Source of the DNA: Cordilura impudica
Lineage: Eukaryota > Arthropoda > Insecta > Diptera > Scathophagidae
Assembly: GCA_963682025.1 (NCBI GenBank)
Contig: CAVMKG010000237.1
Location: forward strand, 7,501 to 71,500
Length of the DNA: 64,000 nucleotides
Direction: 5' to 3'
Of the stretch, positions 43,901 to 54,130 are shown in pieces. Each line of letters starts with the position of its first letter. The first letter of the stretch is position 1. Position numbers and translations under genes: made by a program. A model generated the notes under the pieces. It was not told where the DNA came from. It made no database searches and worked only from the letters and a program-made list of their open reading frames with translations.

Positions 43901-43996
43901 CGGATAGTAGCTTATTATCCGATATCCGGCCGAATAGTAAATTTAGGCCGGATATCCGGCAAACCGGATAGTTGCCGGATATCCGTCACATCTCTA
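40983..43996 (+). mobile_element. Intact hAT transposon with 8-bp TSD
   Basis: Ends TAGAGATGTGACGGATA and its inverse TATCCGTCACATCTCTA are inverted repeats, flanked by the perfect 8-base duplication ATTATAAT (40975-40982 and 43997-44004). An 8-base TSD and a TAGAG-type end are hAT hallmarks. Both subterminal regions are packed with CCGGATA/TATCCGG words, likely transposase binding sites. The single gene inside is open. Confidence 0.96.
41664..43679 (+). CDS. hAT transposase (BED finger, two exons)
   Basis: Catalyses cut-and-paste of the element. Exon 1 (41664-41808) and exon 2 (41902-43679) are joined by a short intron with donor AG/GTGCGT and acceptor CCCCCAG/G; splicing rebuilds the BED finger WQYFEIKSENNKFAICLLC...HLKLKH across the junction. 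A long ribonuclease-H-like region follows (SVTSDMWTCLRNNSS, IHVIVHDSGANMVKG, QDINTRWNSTFYM). The hATC dimerisation block near the end reads YAWWSFNSKKYPIL, SVYSERLFSEAG and NAENLVFIHHN. About 640 residues with no stop. A second Met (41682) is also possible. Confidence 0.95.
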
Positions 43997-44004
43997 ATTA
44001 TAAT

Positions 44005-44500
44005 ACAGCGTAATGATGAAATGTACATCTCAATTAGTTTATTTTTAATGTGCCATAAGAAGTTCGGTTTGTGCTAAGAAAAGCATGAATATATGTTTCC
44101 CAGATCGAAGCTTGATCATTGCACTTTGATTGAGTTGAGCTCCGCGACTATTCATAATGTGAATAGCTCATGCCTAAAATTTTTTGTAGTTGGGAATGGC
44201 ATTTGTGTTAAGAAAAGCATGAATGCATGTTTCCCAAGGCAAGGCTTGATCATTGCACATTGATTGAGCTGAGCTCCGCGGTTGTTCTTAATGTGGATAA
44301 CTCATGCAAAAAATTTTTGGTAATGGCGTTTTTTGGGAATGGCGTTTCCTCCATCCCGACATTAAAAAATAAATTTTCAAAATTTATTATAATTATATTA
44401 AAAACACCAATTTTTTTACAAGGTAAATATTTCATGGTGTACCTACTACTTTTGAATGCAAGTATGCAGAGTTTATATATATACTAAAAATACAACCCTT
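44005..44500. repeat. 134-bp imperfect tandem duplication in spacer
   Basis: AAGAAAAGCATGAATATATG at 44076 and AAGAAAAGCATGAATGCATG at 44210 begin two copies that share GCTTGATCATTGCAC and TTGAGCTCCGCG. No gene seen. Confidence 0.8.
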
Positions 44501-45328
44501 AAAACCATACTATTTTTGCAACTCTAAAAATTTCAGAATTTTCTATAAATAATATACCGATTTATTTTAATATGCGCTTATTATGGATACATATACAGAA
44601 TATATGAATATTATTTATAGTATTTTGATATTGGCAACAGTAGTATGTATCAATTTGTAACATTTTGTGATGTTATAAAAATCGCAGAATATTGATATTG
44701 ATTTTATATAGTTTCTTTTATTAATTAATTTACTTAAATATTACACCAAAATATATTGATATTGGTGAATTTTTATATTATTAACACAACGACAACAAAA
44801 ACAACATGCACAGCTATGACAAAATACAAAGTTTAGGAAAATAATATAGGAAAACGTCATCTTTTTTACCTTTTCAGTGATTTCTCGGCACCTATGAAAC
44901 CTATTGTCATGATTTAAAAAACAGAAACCTTCTCATGATGTTAGTGTATCATTCTCACTAAAAACAAGCACCCTAGCGTTAGCGTGACATATTCAAATCA
45001 TATTTTCTCAGGACTTTTTTTACTTCTTCGTTCAATTCTCGGGACAATATTAACCGATTTGGACGATTTTAAACAGCAAACTTTTCAGGATGTACGTGAA
45101 TCATTTTTTATGCCAACGAGCACCCTAGCTGCCCGATTGAAGCCGACATCGTGATTTCCACAGACGGACAGACGGACAGCCGGACAGAAGGACATCTCTA
45201 TATCAACTCCGCTTGTTATAAGGATCACAAATATATATATTTTATGGGGTCCAGATTTTTTTTTCTAATTCGAACAAACGGAATGACAAACTTATATATA
45301 CCCTCTGCACACTGGATTGGAGGGTATA
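44501..45328 (-). mobile_element. DINE-1/HINE-like element, minus strand, 5' part
   Basis: Its 5' end is TATACCCTCC at 45328-45319, reading leftwards through the hairpin, GGGGTCC(A/C)...ATATATA, a GGACAGACGGACAG run (45160-45185) and on to about 44820, in the order of 35298-35830. Segment 44640-44705 matches 55440-55505 inverted. The 3' terminus is not present. Confidence 0.8.
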
Positions 45329-45440
45329 AAAATATTTTTGGTGGCCTTCTCAAAATATGGTCCACAGTGCGCCGCGGCCTCATTGAAAGACACGCTCAAC
45401 AGAATCTTACCGCCTTTGAGCATATTTAACTTAATTAATT
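45329..45440. repeat. fragment shared with 18555-18600
   Basis: CTTCTCAAAATATGGTCCACAGTGCG recurs near 18570. Family unknown. Confidence 0.55.
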
Positions 45441-47345
45441 AATACAGTATTCTATTGTAGACTACGCGAACAGAATGGAACTGTTTCTAGATTGCTTCGA
45501 TGTAATTAATAAGTATATTGTATTGAGGATCCCAAATAACAGATCAATGTACCAGAATTGTCTCACAACCGATACGGACAATTGATTTGTTATATAGCGA
45601 TCAATAAATTCATTAGTCCATCGTTTAATGAAAGCTAAAGAACCTCCAGCCTTGTTTACCGTCATGTTGAGGTGTGATACAAAACTTAGCTTTGCATGAA
45701 AAAGTATACCAAGATGCATGAAAACACTAACTTATTATAACGTGCGTCCGCGCAATTTATTAAATTCAGATGTAATTTTTTATTTTGAAAATCGTATATA
45801 TTTGCATTTGTTTAGACATTTGCACCATAGATAGAAACTATTAACATCTATTAGAAACTTTTATTAAATTTGGTAGATAAAAGGGGATTTTCAATGGGGA
45901 ACACCAGAAAGGACGTCTATGCTTTTAGAAATACAATTCTTGTATAGCGTTCTCTGTTTTCAATTATAAAGATATGATTCAAATCAGATCAAGCTTTTCG
46001 GAGTAAACCCAAGGTTATAATTAACTTTGTCAAACGCGTTACTTAGCATTCAAAGCATCAGTTTGGAAATGTAACAAATTTGTGATGGTTGAACAGCCCT
46101 TACGAAAGCCATGTTATACAAGTGTTGTTATAGATAACAACTGGCGGCATACATAATCAGTTATGTTTAAAATAAATTTTTTTTGGAATTGTACTAAGCT
46201 TAGCGATTCCTCTGTAATTTTTTATGTCTATCTTGCGGGTTTGAATAGAGGAATGAAGTATGATTCTCTCCACAGTTTAGAAAAGTAACCAAATTAAAAT
46301 GTTTTATTTAATATTAAACTATCAACACAGAAAATAAATATTGAACTGGGAGTTCCATCAGGTCCATGACTACACGATAGATTTATATGCTTTAAGCCAT
46401 GCAAAACATCTGATTGATCGATAAATGGAATCGATGTTACTACGTTTGAACCCAAATTTATTGGATAAATATTTAATTTGTCATATTGAGCATCAAAGTA
46501 AGTTGTTATTGTTATGAACAAATCAGCAAAAATGTTACAAATAATATTATCATCATCTGATTCATCACATCAATATTTCAATACAGGCGAACACTCACGT
46601 ATTCTTCTTTTGGACTTTATAAATTCGTAAAAGTTTTTTCTATTTTCTTTGAAATTATTTTAAATTTTAATTATGTTATTGTTATGCAATTAGGTGTTAA
46701 GAACATATATTTATTTATAATCAAGATTTCTAAGGAACGTATCTTTACTTTTTAAAAATCATTTCTCTTTATTTTTAAGTTTATATAGTTGTCTAGAACT
46801 CCAAGGATGGCCAGATTGTTTATGTACAAGTAGTTTATGGATGGAGTAAGTGGTGTTTTACAACTTTTTATCATCGAATTACGAGTAATTGCATTTGCAC
46901 CATAGATGAGGTTATTTAGCATATTATGGCCATATCGATTAAAACAAAATACAGGTTCGATAACAAGCACGGAATCCAACAATTTATGGTCATAGTTGAG
47001 GACTCCATTCATTTGAAATCGACATAGATCCGATAAGATGTTTAAAAATTCATCAAATTTCGTTTGAATTATATAAGAAGTTTCGAGAGAGATATTATCC
47101 AACATAGAAGGTAAATTGAAACTACCAAGAACCAAAATGGAATCAATAGGATTAGCGGGTTGTACACCTTGTTGCATAGCTTGGAGTGATGACGAGCTAG
47201 AAGCTATATAGGAGCAAGTCAAAAAGATCTTCTTGCAATTAAATTTAATTCTACAAAAACTAATTTAATATCAGAAGGAATTGTTAGTAATTCTGATGAT
47301 AAAGTACTAGAACGCCACCTCCATTACGATCTTCTTCTGTAAATA
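45441..47345 (-). pseudogene. Old non-LTR retrotransposon, family of 8630-13005
   Basis: Decayed ORF2 in minus-strand pieces: endonuclease region 47222-46752 (CSYIASSSSS, VLGSFNLPSM), linker 46521-46294 (IPFIDQSDVLHGLKHINLS, GPDGTPSSIFI) and thumb 45719-45462 (LGILFHAKLSFVSHLN, FIKRWTNEFIDRY). Each aligns with the matching part of the intact ORF2 at 8729-11608. Many stops; the RT core is largely lost. Confidence 0.82.
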
Positions 47346-47374
47346 TAGTACATATTAGAAAGTACATTATTATT

Positions 47375-47960
47375 AACAAGTAAGAGTTTTAAATTCGGCT
47401 ATGCCGAATCATTAGTACCCTTCACATCGGATTCACGTTTTCATTAATATCTGGACATATTGCACTATTTATAAAAAAAGTAAAAAAATATATTAAAAAG
47501 CAACAATTTGATAATTTGATAAACTTAATACTAAATTTTATAACAAACACACTGAATTTTGAACATTCTTTAGAGGTATCTTCATCTATTTGGACATATC
47601 TCGGCACAATGCACAGTGTAAGATTTAGCCATTCTAGGGAGACAAAATTAAATATCTTGGAAAAAAATTAAGCTAGACTTATAGATTTTGGTACAAGCTG
47701 TTACTAGGCCAATCTACCATTGTCAAAAAAAAAAATGGGCGAAATTGGACCACTGCCGCGCCCACCTCCATACAACTGCAAAATTTATATCTGATATTAT
47801 TCGCGTTGGATAATCAAAAAGTAAAAAAGCGGCGAGTATGCATGAGAATGTTTAACATAAATAATAGAGAGGTAGGATTAACAATAAGTATTTAACTTTT
47901 CTTCATTAATTTTTATTAATTTTAAAATAAGAATATATTTCATATGTACATACGTATAAA
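47375..47960 (-). mobile_element. DINE-related 3' part
   Basis: Left end AACAAGTAAGAGTTTTAAATTCGGC, hairpin ATTCGGCTATGCCGAAT, then sequence like 38950-39200. A CCGCGCCCACCTCC stretch at 47755 resembles the CCACGCCCAC runs inside INE-1. The right border is not clear; it meets Transib at about 47965. Confidence 0.7.
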
Positions 47961-47974
47961 TAAAGAATAAAATG

Positions 47975-49234
47975 TTAAAATTCATGGTTTTCTTCTGGTA
48001 TTTCCGAAGATTCCAATAAATGCAGTACGTCAGGGGTCAATGCTGCTTTTTTATATACAGAAGGTCTGCGCAAACTGTTTATATATGGATCAGATGTCAT
48101 GAAAAGTCTATTCATTAAATCTCTATTAGTGTCAGTTCTAGAAGTTTTACGAGTGAAGTATTCCCGATAGTTTCGTTGGTGTTTATTTCTGGATTCTAAG
48201 GCCTCCTCCGACAATTGTCCACTGGAAAGGATGCATGTGTCAATAATTGGTTTTGAATGGTATAAAATTTTATGGACAGTCACCAGCATACAGTACCATG
48301 GATATTCTTTAAAAAATAGTTTTCTGGTTTTATCTGCATACTCTTGAAAAGCCGTAAAATTAATAGAATATCCAGAACCCATAGATTATAATAAAATGTG
48401 AAAACGCTTTATAAGTTTTAAATTGAGTCCAGTTATCCGTGCCGTTATTTCAGCGTCTCTAAAAAACCGTCTAGCGGTGTGGCTGTCATTCGTATTACCA
48501 CCTTTTGTACTTGGCATATCAATTGAAAGTCCTGTTTCGGACTTAAATTTCCTTTGAATTAGGCATTTTTTTGTTCAACTTTAATTTTATCATCTGTTCC
48601 TCTGACGCGCCACTTCCTTAACTCCAGCTTGTAAGATATATGCAACAGGCACTCCATGAACTTTATCCACGAATGAAGTAGAGAAATTCCAAATGAGAGC
48701 GCTTTTTGATTAATAATTTTTTGTGATAAAGCTTCTTCATTATTCATTTCACTTGGTTTTGCTTTGCATATAGAACAAGATTGTGTAGAACTGTTTTCAG
48801 ATAGTGGGTTGCAAGCTTTTCCATCAATCATAGACAAAATTAGATTGGACTTGATACTTAAATTTAATTTGTTCGTTTTTATAATAGTAGGGTTAGAAGT
48901 AAAATCTGATCATAAATATATTTTACCTCTTTTGTTATAGTTTCTGTTGTTTCTTTTGTAAATATTAGTTTAATTGGACGACAATTTGGTGATGAAGGAG
49001 CACGATTTTGTCAAATAATTATTTTACAATTATTTTTTGTACAAAACAACTGAAGTGATACCAAAGATATACTGAATAATGATATATCGCTGAGGTTTCC
49101 TTGAAAAAATTTTTCTTCATTTTGGGTTTGAGTGAAACCATCACAGCCCTGCTTTACTAAAAAGTGCAATTCTTGATTAAAACTTGACGTGGCAAGCAAA
49201 AGATATTCAAGAGCTAAGCATAATTTTGATAGAG
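47975..49234 (-). pseudogene. Transib transposase, catalytic and C-terminal part
   Basis: In order on the minus strand: LSKLCLALEYLLLATSS, KQGCDGFTQ (first catalytic Asp, near 49150), PSSPNCRPIKLIF (48965), MIDGKACNPLSEN and SCSICKAKPSEMN (48830-48760), ISLLHSWIKFMECLLHISY, then TARRFFRDAEITARITG (48480), VTVHKILYHSKPI (48270) and LSEEALESRNKHQRNYRE (48200), which carries the catalytic Glu. The chain continues FTRKTSRTDTNRDL and ends at 47975. Two or three frame breaks and an in-frame stop at about 48385. Better preserved around the Glu than the copy at 13007-13521. Confidence 0.9.
49231..49234. repeat. Target site duplication AGAG
   Basis: AGAG at 49231-49234 repeats at 52925-52928, just outside the inverted repeats. 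Joining the flanks restores Transib reading LQSLLYYS-LSKLCLALE. Confidence 0.85.
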
Positions 49235-49805
49235 GGGTAAAAACATATGAAATCAACCAATGAGTTGACCGCACCGATTTCGAATTGGATGAATTCTGGT
49301 ACGAAGGAAAAGTTAAACATAATAATAGCGTTTGCCAACTTTCAGTGTCGTAGCTCTCGTATTTTCAGAATTATGGCCATTCCAAGTTGGCAAAAATCAA
49401 TAAAAATGCACTCAGATACCTTAACACAATTTTTAATATCTCGAAAAGTATTCATTGTACGTTAATAATCAAGGGCTCATTTTACAGACTAAAACATGCG
49501 CCATTCCAAAAAAAAATTTTTTCAAATTTTCGATCAAGGATAATGTAAATAAAAAAGGACTAAAATTTCCAAAGGATATTTCTCGAAAATCAATATTTTT
49601 AAAAATTTCAAAAAAATATATGTTAATTCTTATTATGTTTTGTACAAGTCTGTCAAATTTCAATGTGGAGTCTTTATTACAACATGAGTTATTAAGAAAA
49701 AAGCAGGCGAAGGTTTATGTATTTCATGAAATGTACCAAAATACAAAAAGGTGACAAATTACAAAAAGAAGGACATATCAAATGTAACGGAACTTTTTCG
49801 ACTTT
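49235..49805 (+). repeat. Left long terminal inverted repeat
   Basis: Pairs with 52341-52924. The outermost 23 bases match exactly. About 100 bases after that differ between the arms, and the inner roughly 450 bases (from ACTTTCAG... to AACTTTTTCGACTTT) are nearly identical. Confidence 0.93.
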
Positions 49806-50215
49806 ACAACCTAGACGAAATATTTATTGCCTGTTCACACAAAAAATTTACAAATATTTTATGACCTGTGGTCGGCTTATTGGCAGTAGCAAATTCAGTC
49901 CCTATTTAAAAAACATTTTATGACCCGTAGTTCACGCAAATTTTCCAATTCAAGAAAAGCAAGGCGTGTATTTTTTTTACCTGTAATCTATTTTTTGTAC
50001 CAAAAAGACAGTATAAATCGTTCAGAGACTGTAAGTCAAACTTCAGTTGAATACTAGATTTCATAAGTGCTAAACGTCAAAGTGTTATAGTGTTAAAGTG
50101 ACTTGATCGTTGAAAAAACAAAAAAAAGAGACTAAATATTTAAATAAATTATAATTATTGTCAATACAAAAAAGTCGTGCACAATTCATTCGGTTGTGGT
50201 ATTTAAAAAAAAAAT

Positions 50216-52243
50216 ATGCCATTCCATTCAACATTTTGCTGTAATCCTTTTAAAAAATCCGGTCACACTGGGTGCAATAAAAGTTTAAGACAAGTCCAAG
50301 AATGGATGCTACAGTATACTAAGGATAAAAACATTACGATCTCAAATAAAATTTGTGGGACATGTAGAATAAAATTTTCGCATCTTAAGAAATCTAATAA
50401 ATCTAATTTGGAAGAAGGTTCAGACATAAACGAAAATGTAGATACTTTCGATGACATTGCGCCAGGCACGGAAGAAGTTGCTATTTCAAAATTAAACCAA
50501 TCTTTACCGTATCTGGAACAATCTCCGATAAAAAAGAAGAAGTTACATCAAAAACGGTACAGAGATGGAAAATTCAGGAAAATAAGTGATTCGATTCAAG
50601 ACAAAATTTTCCACGGTTCAGCACAAGCAACTTCGCATATGTGCCCACAATCCGAAATAATAGAACAATTAAAAGAAAAGTTTAAAACATTAACAAAAAA
50701 TAGCGAGAAAATCCAACTGCTAACAATTTTACCAAAAAGCTGGGCAATACATAAAATTGAGGAAGAATTCCTGGTTACAAACTATATCGCGCGAAAAGTT
50801 AAGCATTTGGTTGAAACAAAGGGTGTGATGAGTACGCATAACCCAAAACTGGGAAGTCCAATTTCACCAGTGACAAGCAATTTAGTAAAATCCTTTTATG
50901 AATCCGATGACGTCAGCAGGTGTATGCCCGGACAGAAAGATTTCGTGTCTTTTTTTGAAAATGGTACAAAAGTCAGGAAAAATAAAAGACTTTTGCTTGG
51001 AAACTTAAGAGAAATGTACGCCTTATTCAAGGAACGACATGATGGAATAAAAATAGGTATTTCCAAGTTTTGCCAACTTCGTCCGAGGAATATAATTCTA
51101 GCAAATGCGAGTGGATCTCATAACGTGTGTGTTTGTACAAAGCATCAAAATGTGAAGCTGATGATTGATGCCATAAATTTAAAAAAATTAACTGCTGGTG
51201 TTCCGAATTATCAGCTTGAATGTTACAAAGATTGTTTGAAACAAATGACATGCATTCCATCTTCTTCAAAGTGTCACCTACGTAAATGTAACAAGTGTCC
51301 AGGAATTGAAAATTTAAAAGCAAAACTAAATCAATTACTAGAGCAAAATGATATTGATGAAATAACATATAAACAATGGGTAAGTGTAGATAGGGATAAT
51401 TTGGAGACCATGATTGGCCAAGCCGACGTTTTTGTGGATTCCCTATGTGAAAAACTTGAAATTCTATTACCTCATTCATTTATTGCAAAACAGCAGGCAG
51501 CATATCTGAGCGAAAGAAAATCAAATTTGGAAGAAAATGAGTATATAGCAGTTTGCGATTTTTCAGAAAATGCTTCTTTTACTATTCAGGATGCAGTCCA
51601 GGGATTTCACTGGAACAACTCTCAGGCCACTTTATACCCAATTGCTATTTATTTTAAATCAGATGGAAAAACACAACATACAAACTTCATAATAATATCT
51701 GATTGTCTTGTACACGATTCTGTAGCTGTTCACCTGTTCCATCGCCACCTGAATGTATTTTTGAGAAAAAAGTTTAAAACAACCCCGAAGAAAATCACGT
51801 ATTTTTCAGACGGTAGTGCTGCCCAGTTTAAAAATAAAAAGAACTTTATCAATTTATGTTATCATATGGAAGATTTTGGATGTAATGCTGAGTGGCATTT
51901 TTTTGCAACAAGCCATGGAAAAGGCCCAAGTGACGGTCTTGGAGGTACCGTAAAGAGAGAGGCACGTCGAGCTAGTTTACAGCGTCCATTACAAGGTCAA
52001 ATAACTACTCCAAAACAATTATATGAATGGTGCCTGCAAAATCTTTTGAACTGTAATTTCGAGTTTTTAACTCTAGAAGACCACGAAGAAGAAGCACGGT
52101 TCCTTCAAATTCGTTTTAAAGATTTGCGTACTATTCCTGGAACTCAAAAGCTGCATTCTATTGAACCTGTAGATAAAAAAAAAATTAAAGTCAAGCGATA
52201 CGCGGCAGATGCAGATTTTTTAATTGAAATCCTTCAGAAATAA
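50216..52243 (+). CDS. Transposase candidate of the long-TIR element
   Basis: 675 residues, open throughout. The N-terminus binds metal in likelihood: CCNPFKKSGHTGC and KICGTCRIKF (residues about 9-55). A middle Cys-rich block follows: VCVCTKHQNVKL, CYKDCLKQMTC and CHLRKCNKCPG (about 300-365). The C-terminal half has AVCDFSENASFTIQDAVQGF (about 443-462), ITYFSDGSAAQFKNKKNF (about 525-543), and SHGKGPSDGLGGTVKREARR (about 563-582). Asp of CDFSEN, Asp of FSDG and Glu of VKREAR are plausible DDE residues. I recognise the block order from repeat-encoded proteins of insects and cnidarians but not its formal name. The only gene of the element; starts with ATG 400 bases inside the left TIR. Confidence 0.85.
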   Translation: MPFHSTFCCNPFKKSGHTGCNKSLRQVQEWMLQYTKDKNITISNKICGTCRIKFSHLKKSNKSNLEEGSDINENVDTFDDIAPGTEEVAISKLNQSLPYLEQSPIKKKKLHQKRYRDGKFRKISDSIQDKIFHGSAQATSHMCPQSEIIEQLKEKFKTLTKNSEKIQLLTILPKSWAIHKIEEEFLVTNYIARKVKHLVETKGVMSTHNPKLGSPISPVTSNLVKSFYESDDVSRCMPGQKDFVSFFENGTKVRKNKRLLLGNLREMYALFKERHDGIKIGISKFCQLRPRNIILANASGSHNVCVCTKHQNVKLMIDAINLKKLTAGVPNYQLECYKDCLKQMTCIPSSSKCHLRKCNKCPGIENLKAKLNQLLEQNDIDEITYKQWVSVDRDNLETMIGQADVFVDSLCEKLEILLPHSFIAKQQAAYLSERKSNLEENEYIAVCDFSENASFTIQDAVQGFHWNNSQATLYPIAIYFKSDGKTQHTNFIIISDCLVHDSVAVHLFHRHLNVFLRKKFKTTPKKITYFSDGSAAQFKNKKNFINLCYHMEDFGCNAEWHFFATSHGKGPSDGLGGTVKREARRASLQRPLQGQITTPKQLYEWCLQNLLNCNFEFLTLEDHEEEARFLQIRFKDLRTIPGTQKLHSIEPVDKKKIKVKRYAADADFLIEILQK

Positions 52244-52340
52244 ATAAATATGCTGTAATAAAGTGTTTAATAATGATAATACATTATGTTGTACTTTTTA
52301 TTAAAGGTTTAGCAATGGAGAAAAAGAGTTTAAGCAAAGA

Positions 52341-52924
52341 AAAGTCGAAAAAGTTCCGTTACATTTGATTTGTCCTTCTTTTTGTAATTTGTCACCTTTT
52401 TGTATTTTGGTACATTTCATGAAATACATAAACCTTCGCCTGCTTTTTTCTTAATAACTCATGTTGTAATAAAGACTCCAAATTGAAATTTGACAGACTT
52501 GTACAAAACATAATAAGAATTAACATATATTTTTTTGAAATTTTTAAAAATATTGATTTTCGAGAAATATCCTTTGGAAATTTTAGTCCTTTTTTATTTA
52601 CATTATCCTTGATCGAAAATTTGAAAAAAAAATTTTTTTTTGGAATGGCGCATGTTTTAGTCTGTAAAATGAGCCCTTGATTATTAACGTGCAATGAATA
52701 CTTTTCGAGATATTAAAAATTGTGTTAAGGCATCTGAGTGCATTTTTATTGATTTTTGCCAACTTGGAATGGCCATAATTCTGAAAGTTCTAAGGCTATA
52801 TGTCTGAAAGTTTGCAAATATTATTGTGCCGATCCATAGATCATGTGTACAAAATCTTATCAAATTTGGAGGTGATGAGGTCACAAATGTTAATATTTTC
52901 AGTTGATTTCATATGTTTTTACCC
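52341..52924 (-). repeat. Right long terminal inverted repeat
   Basis: Inverse of 49235-49805. The gene ends about 100 bases before it; the 3' flank includes an AATAAA-like signal (CAGAAATAAATAAATATG at 52237). Confidence 0.93.
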
Positions 52925-52928
52925 AGAG

Positions 52929-53150
52929 AATAATATAGTAAAGATTGCAAGTTTACTTTGGCAGAAATTTCGTCAACATTTATCTTACTGGGTAGCATAA
53001 TAATTTCGCATAACATGGATATAATTTGGGGTATAAATGTTGCACATGATTTCTCATTGAACGATATGCGTTTGTCGATGAATTTGTATCGATCATCATT
53101 GCAAGTGCTTCTTGTGGAGACAAACTTTTTACAATTCCATTAGAAATTCT
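52929..53150 (-). pseudogene. Transib transposase, N-terminal remainder
   Basis: Minus strand reads SLSPQEALAMMIDTN, MRNHVQHLYPKLYPCYAKLL and, frame-shifted, EISAKVNLQSLLYYS; these align with FTNEEALALFLDLK and VEVQLQSLLDHTA of the copy at 7347-8030. It is cut at 53150 by the DINE at 53160, so the start of the gene is gone. Confidence 0.85.
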
Positions 53151-53159
53151 GGCTTTTTT

Positions 53160-54130
53160 ATACCCTCCACTCCAGTGTGCAGAGGGTATATATAAGTTTG
53201 TCATTCCGTTTGTAATAATTAGAAAAAAAAATTTGGACCCCATAAAATATATATATTTGTGATCCTTATAACAACCGGAGTTGATATAGCGATGTCCGTC
53301 TGTCCGTCTGTCCGTCTGTGGAAATCACGATGACGGCATCAATCGGGCAGCTAGGGTGCTCGTTGGCATAAAAAATGATTCATTAACATCCTGAAAAGTT
53401 TGCTATTTAAAATCGTCCAAATCGGTCGATTAGGGCCCGAGATTTGAATGAAGAACTAAAAAAAGTCTTGAAAAAATATAATTTTCTATGTTGTTCTTGT
53501 CACGATCACGCCCTCAATAGGATAGCTAGGGTGATAATTTTTAGTGAGAATGATTCACCAAATTCATGGGAAGATTTCTACTTCAAAAATCATTAAAATC
53601 GGTGGAACAGGTCCAGGTAAATCTATGAAAAATTAAAAAAAAAATGAAAATATGATGTTTCCATATTGTTCCTGTTGTTATTCTAAATGTTGCATTGTTG
53701 TCATAGCTGGACTTGTTGTTTTTGTGGTCGTTGTGGTAATAATATAATAAAAACAAACCCTTTGTACATTTTTTTGTGAACTCTGGTAGAAAATTTTAAA
53801 AGTTTCCATTGTTTTGGCATCACTAAAAAAATTTGTTAGATCATTTCTGTCATCGCCACGAGCCTGCATGCAAAATTTCAGATCGATTGGCTCACGGGAA
53901 AGGGGCTAAAAATCTATCCAAAATTTTGTCGACAAGCAGACACTACCAGTTAGTATAAAGGCAGTAAATAAAGGGAGTAAAAGTTCACCAATAATTTAAA
54001 AAACAAATTTTTATGTATTAATTTATTTAAAGAAAAAAATAATTAAATGAAATAGTAATAATAATAAAAAAAAATAATATACAATACAAAAAAAAAGAAT
54101 ATATAAATAAAATAAAATAAAGATAAATGC
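53160..54130 (+). mobile_element. DINE-1/HINE-like element, copy 3, 3'-truncated
   Basis: ATACCCTCCACTCCAGTGTG hairpin start, then the same order as 35298 through the CCGTCTG run (53297-53318), GATCACGCCCTCAATAG and CATCACTAAAAAAATTTGTT. It fades after about 54010 into AT-rich sequence. The 3' terminus is missing. Confidence 0.85.

Larger units (their letters stand above)
49235..52924 (+). mobile_element. Intact long-TIR DNA transposon, superfamily uncertain
   Basis: Termini GGGTAAAAACATATGAAATC are exact inverted repeats with 4-base TSD AGAG. TIRs are about 570-585 bases long (49235-49805 and 52341-52924). The element carries one uninterrupted gene. A 4-base TSD with long TIRs recalls Sola elements, but I cannot confirm this by eye. 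It sits inside the third Transib. Confidence 0.93.
47965..53150 (-). mobile_element. Transib element, third copy, interrupted
   Basis: Minus strand; transposase runs from 53150 to 52929, is interrupted by the long-TIR transposon (49235-52924), and resumes from 49234 to 47975. Both outer sides are bounded by DINE-type sequence (53160 and about 47960), and I found no Transib termini. Confidence 0.85.

Noticed and set aside
51027..51479. 150-residue antisense ORF inside the long-TIR element
   Set aside because: Shadow of the 675-residue transposase frame; no family features.
49455..52694. Two near-identical small proteins at 49455-49754 and 52392-52694
   Set aside because: They are the same reading of the two inverted-repeat arms, which are better explained as TIR.
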